From NCBI GenBank assembly GCA_032622095.1, contig CP136061.1:17860991-17924990 (forward strand): DNA of 64,000 nucleotides. Reading direction: 5' to 3'. Under the pieces are notes generated by a model. The model did not search any database. It saw nothing but the letters and a program-made list of their open reading frames with translations, and was not told the DNA's origin. The stretch comes from Siphonodentalium dalli. Taxonomy: Eukaryota; Mollusca; Scaphopoda; Gadilida; Siphonodentaliidae. The translations under genes were made by a program, and so were the position numbers. Positions 35,637 through 44,783 of this stretch are shown here, one piece after another (position 1 is the stretch's first letter; each line of letters opens with the position of its first letter).

Positions 35637-38600
35637 TTAATTAGATTTTTGATTTGGCCATCACACAATATGTCAACCAGATAATTAAATCTTAATCGGT
35701 CATATTTTCAGTGAAGTCTATTTGTGCGACCATTTTTGTGATAAAATTTTCACAAAATTACTAAACCTTGTGATATAATGATATTGCTGGTTTTTGAACC
35801 CAAATAGTCAGATTGTGCTGTAAAAATACAAGATTTAACACATAAAACTACTTTCAGTCGCCAGAAAAATGGTATGTCCTGTCCCGCTCGCCCCTTGGCC
35901 AAGGGCAGAGGGGGGTCAGCTGCCACCACCCCCGCTCTGGTATATACGTCATGTTACACGCATGTGGGCCCCTGTGACACAGCGTTCCCGATAAACCTAT
36001 ACCCCCCGATACGGTGTCCTCATAAAACTACTCTCTCACCTATATTTTGGGTCCCCATATACCTACTCTCCCACACGGTGTGTCCGATAAACCTCTGATA
36101 TGGCGTCCCCATAAAACTACACTCTCACTCAGGGGCCACATAAACCTGCTCTCCGACACATATACTATAATTATGAAAGTCCATCCATCGTTTGATCAGC
36201 TAGAGATTGCTAAACACAAAATCTGGTCGACATCTGTGATGGCCAAATCACAAGTCTAATTAAAAGAAAAACTTATGGAATTTCTGCCAATGCTGAATAT
36301 AGGTCGCTTGCAGAAATTGTCAACGATTATTTTGATAAATAAGATAATAAATTGAAAATTGAAACAACGGTCGCGCTGATTTATTCCATATTGTCAGGAA
36401 TTCCATTTAGTTTTTTGTTTATTCAGACTTCTCGGAGAAAGATGATTTCTATTGGTTTTTCTTTTAATTAGATTTTTGATTTGGCCATCACACAATATGT
36501 CAACCAGATAATTAAATCTTAATCGGTCATATTTTTAGTGAAGTCTATTTGTGCGACCATTTTTGTGATAAAATTTTCACAAAATTACTAAACCTTGTGA
36601 TATAATGATATTGCTGGTTTTTGAACCCAAATAGTCATATTGTGCTGTAAAAATACAAGATTTAACACATAAAACTATTTTCAGTCGCCAGAAAAATGGC
36701 ATGTCCTGTCCCGCTCGCCCCTTGGCCAAGGGCAGCTGCTCCCCACTCTGGTATATACGTCATGTTACACGCATGTGGGCCCCTGTGACACAGCGTTACC
36801 GACAAACCCACTCCCCGATACGGTGTCCTCATAAAACTACTCTCTCACCTATATTTTGGGTCCCCATATACCTACTCTCCCACATGGTGTGCCCGATAAA
36901 CCTCTGATATGGCGTCCCCATAAAACTACACTCTCACTCAGGGGCCACATACACCTGCTCTCCGACACATACTATAATTATGAAAATCGATCCATCCATC
37001 GTTTGCTCAGCTGGAGATTGCTAAACACAAAATTCCCTCCCCAAAATCTGGTCGACATCTGTGATGGCCAAATCACAAGTCTAATTAAAAGAAAAACTTA
37101 TGGAATTTCTGCCAATGCTGAATATAGGTCGCTTGCAGAAATTGTCAACGATTATTTTGATAAATAAGATAATAAATTGAAAATTGAAACAATGGTCGCG
37201 CTGATTTATTCCGTATTGTCAGGAATTCCATATAGTTTTTTGTTTATTCAGACTTCTTGGAGAAAGATGATTTCCTTTGGTTTTTCTTTTAATTAGATTT
37301 TTGATTTGGCCATCACACAATATATGTCAACCAGATAATTAAATCTTAATCGGTCATATTTTTTGTGACGTCTATTTGTGCGACCATTTGTGTTATAAAA
37401 TTTTCACAAAATTACTAAACCTTGTGATATAATGATATTGCTGGTTTTTGAACCCAAATAGTCAGATTGTGCTGTAAAAATACAAGATTTAACACATAAA
37501 ACTATTTTCAGTCGCCAGAAAAATGGCATGTCCTGTCCCGCTCGCCCCTTGGCCAAGGGCAGGGGGGTCGGTTGCCCCCCCCCGCTCTGGTATATACGTC
37601 ATGTTAATCGCATGTGGGCCCATGTGACACAGCGTTCCCGATAAACCTACTCCCCGATACGGTGTCCTCATAAAACTACTGCCTTACCTATATTTTGGGC
37701 CCCCATATACCTACTCTCCCACACGGTGTGCCCGATAAACCTCTGATATGGCGTCCCCATAAAACTACACTCTCACCCAGGGGCCACATAAACCTGCTCT
37801 CCGACACATACTATAATTATGAAAATCCATCCATCGTTTGCTCAGCTAGAGATTGCTAAACACAAAATCTGGTCGACATCTGTGATGGTCAAATCACAAG
37901 TCTAATTAAAAGAAAAACTTATGGAATTTCTGAAAATGCTGAATATAGGTCGCTTGCAGAAATTGTCAACGATTATTTTGATAAATAAGATAATAAAATT
38001 GAAACAACGGTCGCGCTGATTTATTCAGTATTGTCAGGAATTCCATTTCGTTTTTTGTTTATTCAGACTTCTCGGAGAAAGATGATTTCCATTAGTTTGT
38101 CTTTTAATTAGATTTTTGATTTGGCCATCACACAACTAGTCAAAAATACAAGATTTAACACATAAAACTATTTTCAGTCACCAGAAAAATGGCGTGTCCT
38201 GTCCCGCTCGCCCCTTGACCAAGGGCAGGGGGTCAGCTGCCCCCCGCTCTGCCCCCATTCTTCCGGCGCCTCAGAACCTACTGGCCCTCACATGGCCCGA
38301 TAAACCTGCTAAACACGCTTAACACGACGGACAGCATATATTATATAGACAGAGTGTACAGAGTGTACTAGGCCTATCACAATCAGTGATCAGTCCCATA
38401 AAACGATTATCTTCTGGCCCATAAACCCTACTCTCATAATCACGTCCCCATATATATAGTTTTCCAGTCCCACAAACCTGCTCTCTGAAAATCAGGTCCC
38501 CATATAAGGAATGTCTCTCTGGCCCATAAACCATATCTTCCCCGATTGTTGTTCCCATAAACCTGTATCTCATTCGTGGATATGATTCAAGATTATTCTG

Positions 38601-38760
38601 GTTGCGTGGAGAGAGTTCATATTCTGAAAAGGGCTACCGATAGACAGTGCGTCGGGGCATTACTATTAATTTGGCACGTGCTTCTAACGCCACTGGAAAG
38701 TAGTGTCCCCACATCACTGTTTCAGGACCGGTTGGCACATAAACCACCAAACACTCTCCA
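35637..38760 (+). repeat. Near-identical copy of positions 1-3125
   Basis: Position 35637+n matches 1+n base for base wherever I compared (offset 35636). The offset falls to 35634 after a two-base difference in the poly-C run near 1940/37576. The match covers three sat830 units, the truncated unit and the CCCATAAACC tail, and ends at a GA tract in both places. Confidence 0.92.
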
Positions 38761-38828
38761 GAGAGGGAGAGAGAGAGAGAGATAGTGAGAGAGATAGAGA
38801 GAGAGAGGGGAGGGAGAGATAGATATAT
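38760..38828. repeat. (GA)n microsatellite 2, interrupted
   Basis: GA-rich run with GATA interruptions. Left of it is the duplicated sat830 block; right of it starts a different ~410-bp duplicated segment. Confidence 0.95.
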
Positions 38829-39479
38829 GAGCGTGCAAGTAAGGAGTGTGATTTTGTTGTTAGTCAAATATTATTTTTTGTATAGAAAGACATTCGTATG
38901 TTTCATTTATCAAATTTTATCGGAATTGTTTATCCGTGTAAAAGTAATACCTCGTTTCGGACTTTCATATTACATACTAGGTTCGAAGTCAGGTTTAATT
39001 CAATATCTCTCTATTAAGATTTTAAGATCCGAAATGAATCTATTCATTGGAATTATTGTTGAGAAACCTTAATAAATGATCAGAATCTCAGATTATATGG
39101 TAAAAACTCATTCATTGAGATGAAATATAGTTATGTATTGACATATGTTTTCTCTAACCCCATGTTGAGTTACTTCAAACCCAATGTTTTATTAATTTAA
39201 CCTAACGTTTGGTTACAAAATACTCTGCGGATCACTGAAATTTAACCTAACGTTTGGCTACAAAATACTCTGCGGATCACTGAAATTTGATATGGCCGTG
39301 TATGTCGGCCCTCTAGGTAACATCGACTGGTCGGATTTTGACGTCATAACATCAACACATGAGAGATACGGGACCCCAGACCATGTTACCAGGAATGCCG
39401 AAATATATATTCTTGCCAAATTTAATCGCAATCGGTGCAGAAATGTAGACGGTTATAAGGAACATACATATGAGAGAGA

Positions 39480-39527
<48 letters not shown>

Positions 39528-39925
39528 TATATGAGCGTGCAAGTAAGGAGTGTGATTTTGTTGTTAGTCAAATATTATTTTTTGTATAGAAAGACATTCG
39601 TATGTTTCATTTATCAAATTTTATCGGAATTGTTTTTCCGTGTACAAGTAATACCTCGTTTCGGACTTTCATATTACATACTAGGTTCGAAGTCATGTTT
39701 AATTCAATAGCTCTCTATTAAGATTTTAAGATCCGAAATGAATCCATTCATTGGAATTATTTTTGAGAAATCTTAATAAATGATCAGAATCTCAGATAAT
39801 ATGGTAAAAACTCATTCATTGAGATGATATATAGTTATGTATTGACATATGTTTTCTCTAACCCCATGTTCAGTTACTTCAAACCCAATGTTTTATTAAT
39901 TTAACCTAACGTTTGGTTACAAAGT
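38821..39925 (+). repeat. ~400-bp direct duplication, spacing 704 bp
   Basis: AGATATATGAGCGTGCAAG...GGTTACAAA at 38821-39220 recurs at 39525-39924 with a few substitutions. Each copy is preceded by a GA microsatellite. Between the copies lie a 45-bp tandem pair (TTTAACCTAACGTTTGG...CACTGAAA, starting at 39196 and 39241) and about 190 bases of single-copy sequence. Confidence 0.9.
39472..39523. repeat. (GA)n microsatellite 3
   Basis: Near-perfect GA run of about 50 bases immediately before the second copy of the ~400-bp direct duplication. Confidence 0.95.
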
Positions 39926-40062
39926 TGGTTTACCATAACCCAATGGTCCGTTACTTGTATCTAACCCAACTTGTTTAGTTAACAGCTCTAACCCAACGTT
40001 TATTCGGATTCAGTTGACTAAACGTTGGGTTACAGTTTGACTAAACTTTAGTTATATTATGT
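39890..40062. repeat. TAACCCAACGTT motif cluster with inverted pair
   Basis: Several variants of CTAACCCAACGTTT. The copies TAACCCAACGTTTA (39989-40002) and TAAACGTTGGGTTA (40019-40032) are perfect 14-bp inverted repeats with a 16-base loop. No coding signal. Confidence 0.6.
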
Positions 40063-40267
40063 TTGAGTGCATAGTTCATTGTGCGAAAGTTGTGCACTAT
40101 TGAGGTACTATAAGCTTTTGCGAGAAATGGAGATATTTTAGTTTTATTTATGGAACCTACATATTCAAATATCAGTAATTGACATTCCCAGGTCTGGTAT
40201 TTCGGAAACCATCGTATCCGGGCTAGTTACGCCGATAATGTACGCATGTAATAATTCTGTATCCTAG

Positions 40268-40434
40268 GCAGCCATCGTGTTGTACACTGGGGGTGATATA
40301 GTGGCATGGCTGTTGTTTGACACCGTTGGCGCCAATCGTATGTCATGGTTTACACCGGAGAGGCTGAATTCTACCAGCTGGTCTGACCTGCCCAGAGACG
40401 TAGGTTCCAAATTGAAGTGGATGTTAAACGGAAC
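40268..40434 (+). CDS. Host-gene exon A, invertebrate extracellular-type domain (partial)
   Basis: A 167-base open segment with an acceptor (CTGTATCCTAG) before it and a consensus donor GTAAGT after it. The 55 complete codons start in phase 0 and leave two bases. They read AIVLYTGGDIVAWLLFD, then NRMSWFTPERL and TSWSDL. This resembles, from memory and unverified, a secreted invertebrate domain with W.LFD.TG.+.MSWFS..RL..S.W.DL followed by RRFFI...YGGC..D.GW. The next exon of that pattern would be the segment at 62425, and its phase fits: the two leftover bases need one more, which exon B supplies. Upstream exons were not identified. Composition is more GC-rich than the flanks. Alternative: a chance open segment; the family-like residues and splice signals argue against it. 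Confidence 0.5.
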
Positions 40435-40440
40435 GTAAGT

Positions 40441-41469
40441 CACTAGTTAACGATACGAACATGTAGATCCAGTGAATTGAAAACAGCCTGGATGGTATGC
40501 GCGAGTGACATGGCGCCTTTTCTAACATCTCGGCGTTTCAGAAATAAGTTATCATCTAATTCAACGATCTGCGATACTTTTACAGAATCCCACGTAAAGG
40601 ACACAATATCACATTTATTTAACGACATAATATGGACTTGTTCGCTGCGTGAAACTGATAAGTTATTACTCAGGCGTTATGTCTACTGGGAGAATGTAGC
40701 ATTCTACTAACATCACCCAAAATCTCAAAGAAATCGACCATCTGAAAACACCGTCTGAACTACGCTCAATTGTAAATATGTACTTCTCGAAAACGATTTC
40801 GCCATCGAGAGTCCCAGAATTTAATTAATATATAAGACTGACGGTGCTTGTTGTCAATTTGGATATAATATTTATAAAATGTACTACTTTGAGCAAGATT
40901 ATTCTCCTACCGGAGTGTATGACAACACTTTAAACCTTTTTCGGGGCCGCCTGGTGAAGGCAAAACTATTTTCACTACTTTACAGGACCTTTTTTCTTGC
41001 ACCGATGTCGCTTGGAAAACTAAGAAAATGTATTAGGAAAGAAACTGAACCACCAAAAGGATCACAACTATACACACCGACCGGTACTGCAATCTGACAA
41101 CAAGAGCAGATATTAGAAGAGGGAACTCCCTTGCAAGTACGAACAAACCAGATCATCTGGAAGTGCGAAAAAGGAAGGAAAACCAGCACGACTTCCTGTA
41201 TAAGAAATAACACCCACATGTTGGTAAAACCTGACAGCGAAACGCCTGAACGACCGGTATGGCTTTATGTGTGGCTCTATGTATGGCTCAGGACCTGCGA
41301 CCTTACAAATGCATCTCTCACATCATACGACAACTCCGCAGCCCACAGTGCAATATCCAAACTCTAAAAAATAGCGTGCGTGACCAAGAGACACACCGGT
41401 AATAAAACCACAATATTAGACGTACCAATCAACTCTACCACCTTACTCAACAAGAGTAGGGGCCACGAG
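40441..41469. other. Unannotated sequence upstream of the non-LTR element
   Basis: Contains ORFs 40477-40710 and 40879-41097 (plus strand) without recognisable domains. They may be diverged parts of a retroelement 5' region, but nothing definite supports this. Confidence 0.35.
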
Positions 41470-42065
41470 AACCCATCATAATTTGAAGATCAAGATAAGA
41501 AACTGGTCAAAGCTATATACTACCTTAATATGAAAATAAAGGAATACAACATAAGAAATCGAAGACACTCCACAGAGTTCACCAGTGATCTAAAAAGACA
41601 CTCAATTGTAACAAACAAGGACTCCCAACTGAACATGAGTTAACACAACTTCAATTTATATACCGACGGGATTGATCCCATCAACACATTAGCAGAATAC
41701 GGGTTGAAGGAAATCACCGAACAAATAAAGACTGACTGCCTGGGAGAACAATAGAAGAATTGCGTCAGGGACTGCATCATTGCACAAGTCAGTGTGCGGG
41801 TTCTTCTGTGCTACCCTTGTTGCAATGTTTCAGTATGTGCAATATCTCAAACTTACCATCATCTTTGTAAACGCCATCTCAAAATCAAATCACGATACAG
41901 TTAGCAAGTAACATACAATATGCTGCAGACCAGTATGTCACACACAGGTCGGAGACCAATAACCATCCCAACCAAATGTAGAAGACTGAAAAACATACTT
42001 CTCCTCTTGCTAATATCTGGAGATGTCACTCCCCACCAGGACCATCCGCAAAACCACAAGATATG

Positions 42066-42171
42066 TACCCATGTGGATTCTGTGATATCCCTGTCACCGG
42101 AGCACCAGCGGCATATGCTGCGATGAGTGCAGCTTTTGGTACCACAAATAATGCTTAGAAATGTCACTGTC
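42066..42171 (+). pseudogene. PHD finger of the non-LTR element
   Basis: YPCGFCDIPVT is followed, after a one-base frame change, by ICCDECSFWYHK and then a Cys after an in-frame TAA. The spacing C-x2-C ... C-x2-C ... WYH-x3-C is the PHD pattern known from some CR1/L2-type ORFs. The TAA stands where a glutamine codon (CAA) would be expected, so a single transition would explain it. Confidence 0.7.
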
Positions 42172-42299
42172 TTGGATAACCAAGCCAAACACCACATGAA
42201 TATGCTGTATACATGCCACTCTGTATCATACCAAGAAGCAGAGAGAGGCATCAGATACCAGTACAAATGACTCAAATCTCTTTAACATCCATGAAAAAG

Positions 42300-42725
42300 A
42301 TCACAGATTGCGAACTAGAGTGGGTTAAAATAAAAATGCACAAACGGACAGACATGCTGGAAATTTCTACATGGCACACATAATCCTCCACGACATGAAC
42401 AAACTATAGGAGTTACTGAATACGATCCCCCAAGAATAAGAACATCCTATTTACGGGTGATTTGAATTGCCCATCCATTAATTGGGAAACACTAAACGTC
42501 AGCAGAAGTGCCAATGACACCGAAGTACAACAACTTTGTCGACATCACAAACACCAGAACAACATCTCTCTCAAATGCAAATGAAACCTACAGAGAGAAG
42601 AGCAACCTTGTCATTAGTGATGACTGTCGACACAATATCTGGCATCTCGGATCACAACATCGTGGGGACAGACATGGAAACCAAACCGCAATACCAACCA
42701 GTAATACCACGGAAATGCTACAACT
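42300..42725 (+). pseudogene. APE-type endonuclease of the non-LTR element
   Basis: Broken frames carry CELEWVKIKMHKRTD, then GNFYMAH (position of the GxFYRP motif), then LFTGDLNCPSINWET (the GDFN motif, about 42446-42490) and SDHNIVGTDMETKPQYQP (the SDH catalytic motif, about 42645). These are the conserved blocks of the endonuclease that nicks target DNA for non-LTR insertion. The following linker (42738-42932) has the PWxxPWI and RKKPRVYNRAK patterns typical of the region before the RT. Confidence 0.8.
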
Positions 42726-43136
42726 TCAATAAAGCAATTGGGACGCCATAAAACTGACTTAAAACAAACACCATCAAATACCGAAGCACACGACATAGAC
42801 CAACCGTGGAGTGCACCGTGGATTAACCACCCAGTTAAACATATGCTGAGGAAGAAGCCGCGAGTTTACAACCGGGCCAAGATAACAGGACAATGGACAT
42901 ATTATAAATTAATACAGAAGGAATGTAAATAGACAACCAGACAGGAAGAGTGGAGACACACACACAAAAACAACACCGAAGGCTTAAACAAAAATAACAG
43001 CAAACCCTTCTGGAGCTACGTCAAGAAAAAAAGAATGAGTCGATATTACAACAGTTAAAATCAGTCATCACCGATGAGCCATCGGAGAAGAAATTCCATC
43101 ACTGAAGACCAAAGCCAGGGCTAATATAGAAAACAT

Positions 43137-43917
43137 AATCTGTGCCAATACGGGTACATATAACTCTTAAGGCTATCAGAACGGTTTGATTATTTATATA
43201 TAACAAAGTCAATAATGTTCAATCATCGGTATCTGGGTTTCTCTTCCTGTCGTCTGCTTGGGTTGGGATCTTCTTCCGTCTTCATAGGTTGGGTGTATCT
43301 GCTTGTCTTCTACTCGGTTGAGTTCCGGTTGAGTTTATCTTCCTGTCGTCTCATCTTCTTCTTCCGCCGGCGCATCAGTGAGATGTTGTTAGGATCACAA
43401 GATCATCGTGTTTACCTTGTATTTCCGTCCATTGCTCCACTCTGCTCTTCTAAGCGTCCGAGGGTTCGTGATGATCGCTTGTGTTGGTCAGATAGAAACT
43501 GGTTAGAACTCCTCTTTCATGTCGGCTTGCTTCTTACTAAAATACCCAGTGGCCGCTAATGACGGCCATGTGTATCTTCACGGCGCGTCGGTTCCAGACT
43601 TACTTAGGGTAATCGAGTTATCGTCATCTCCCCATGGGTCCTATTAACTCTCCTGGTTTCAGTAGCTTTTCTAGGCGATACATCTGGCCTTGCTTAATCC
43701 TCAAGACCGTTTCTGTTTACTCCACAGCTGTCTTACTATGTATGTATCGGCCTGGAATCACCAGATCATTCGTTTTGATGTCCGGTATTTCGCAATGTTG
43801 ATGTGGTCAGCAGGGCCGCTAATATGTGTGGTAAACTAGCGGCTCCCGCGACTAAGAGATTGCTTGTATTCTTCCCGGGTTGAAAGTTATGTCCCTGTGG
43901 TTGTCTTGGCACAAATC
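43137..43917. mobile_element. Solo LTR-like insertion within the RT coding region
   Basis: Segment 43141-43913 (773 bp) begins TGTGCCAATAC and ends TTGGCACA, with a direct AATC duplication on both sides (43137-43140, 43914-43917). TG...CA ends and a 4-bp duplication fit a solo LTR from a Gypsy-type element. A TATA-like TTTATATATAAC is at about 43191. RT-like reading resumes after it (GVDRLLPKN). The longer end similarity (CATATAAC/GACATAAC after a gap) would also allow a DNA transposon. Its 114-codon ORF has no domain. Confidence 0.6.
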
Positions 43918-44783
43918 GTCAGAAAGAAAGGGGTAGATAGACTACTACCAAAAAACCACACAAGATCCAGGGCCTGAAAATATGCCTAACCGAGTTATAA
44001 AAAGAATGTGCAACTGAGCATGCTAATTCCTAACCCCTAATCCAATATTCAACAACCTAACTGAAACCCGATACACTACCCCTAGACTGGAGATCAGCTA
44101 ACATATCCAGCATCTACTATAAAGGAGATACACATACACATAAGGCGGAAAACTAGCTAACTTATCCAGCATCTAATATAAAGGAGATACACATAAGGCG
44201 GAAAACTAGCTAACTTATCCAACATCTAATATAAAGGAGATGCACATAAGGCGGAAAACTAGCTAACTTATCCAACATCTAATATAAAGGAGATACACAT
44301 AAGGGTGAAAACTAGCTAACTTATCCAGCATCTACTAGAAAGGAGATACACATAAGGCGGAAAACTAGCTAACTTATCCAGCATATACTAGAAAGGAGAT
44401 ACACATAAGGCGGAAAACTAGCTAACTTATCCAGCATCTACTATAAAGGAGATACACATAAGGCGGAAAACTAGCTAACTTATTCAGCATCTACTATAAC
44501 GGAGATACACATAAGGCGGAAAACTATCGCCCCATATATCGCTGACCTCCGTTCCATACAAGATCTTGGAACATATCATATACAGTCATATAATTAACCA
44601 TCTAAATGAGCACGAAACTCTAACATCGTTCAACCATGGCTTCCTATCAAAGTACTCTTGTGTGACTCAGCTAGCTGTAACAACCGACGACATACGACAT
44701 TCCTTCGACAATACAAGAAATAAAAGTCGATGTTGCCATTTTAGACTTTTCCAAGGCATTCGACACCATGCCACATCACAAGT
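43918..44783 (+). pseudogene. Reverse transcriptase N-terminal half of the non-LTR element
   Basis: Broken frames show MPNRVIK, TLPLDWRSANISSIY and YKGD (the region before RT motif 1), ENYRPI at about 44518-44535, then KILEHIIYSHI, LTSFNHGF, SCVTQLA and FSKAFDT at about 44748-44768. The last is the motif A region with the first catalytic aspartate. Coding similarity ends about five codons later, where the 55/62-bp array begins. The segment WRSANIS to KAEN is present eight times because of the 53-bp array. Confidence 0.85.
44096..44525 (+). repeat. 53-bp minisatellite (8 copies) made of RT coding sequence
   Basis: Eight head-to-tail copies of AGCTAACTTATCCAGCATCT...AAGGCGGAAAACT. The first has a 6-base internal duplication (ACACAT), so 8 x 53 + 6 = 430 bp. 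The first copy runs in frame from the RT sequence LPLDWRS and the last runs in frame into NYRPI, so the unit is the codons between these two conserved blocks (about SANISSIYYKGDTHKAEN). 53 is not a multiple of three, so the expansion destroys the frame. Confidence 0.9.

Larger units (their letters stand above)
23073..38310 (+). repeat. sat830 main tandem array (17 units plus partial ends)
   Basis: The array starts mid-unit at 23073 (GTCGCTTGCAG). Full units begin at 23228, 24043, 24860, 25672, 26506, 28182, 29017, 29855, 30672, 31487, 32300, 33133, 33968, 34803, 35637, 36464 and 37289; a truncated unit begins at 38104. Units fall into two length classes, about 812-817 and 825-838 bp. They differ mainly by a 13-16 bp insert (GCCCTCCCCAA) and by AAATTGAAAATTGAAAC against AAAATTGAAAC. 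The unit starting at 26506 carries a MITE. Each unit contains a poly-C run of 5-17 bases, so the recurring ~89-codon minus-strand ORF is not conserved in frame. Confidence 0.97.
41470..44783 (+). mobile_element. Decayed non-LTR retrotransposon with PHD finger, APE endonuclease and RT
   Basis: Order on the + strand: a charged N-terminal segment (about 41477-41640, FEDQDKKLVKAIYYLNMKI), a PHD-type zinc finger (42066-42171), an APE endonuclease (about 42300-42720), a linker, and the first part of the RT (43918-44783), which stops after the catalytic A motif. Many frameshifts and stops make it inactive. The domain order matches CR1/L2-like elements that carry a PHD finger. A 773-bp LTR-like insertion (43141-43913) and a 53-bp x 8 expansion (44096-44525) interrupt it. 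The 3' half, including the YxDD motif, is missing: the splice-site satellite starts at 44784. The 5' limit is uncertain. Confidence 0.8.

Noticed and set aside
43215-43559. 114-codon ORF as a gene.
   Set aside because: It lies inside the solo LTR-like insertion and has no recognised domain.
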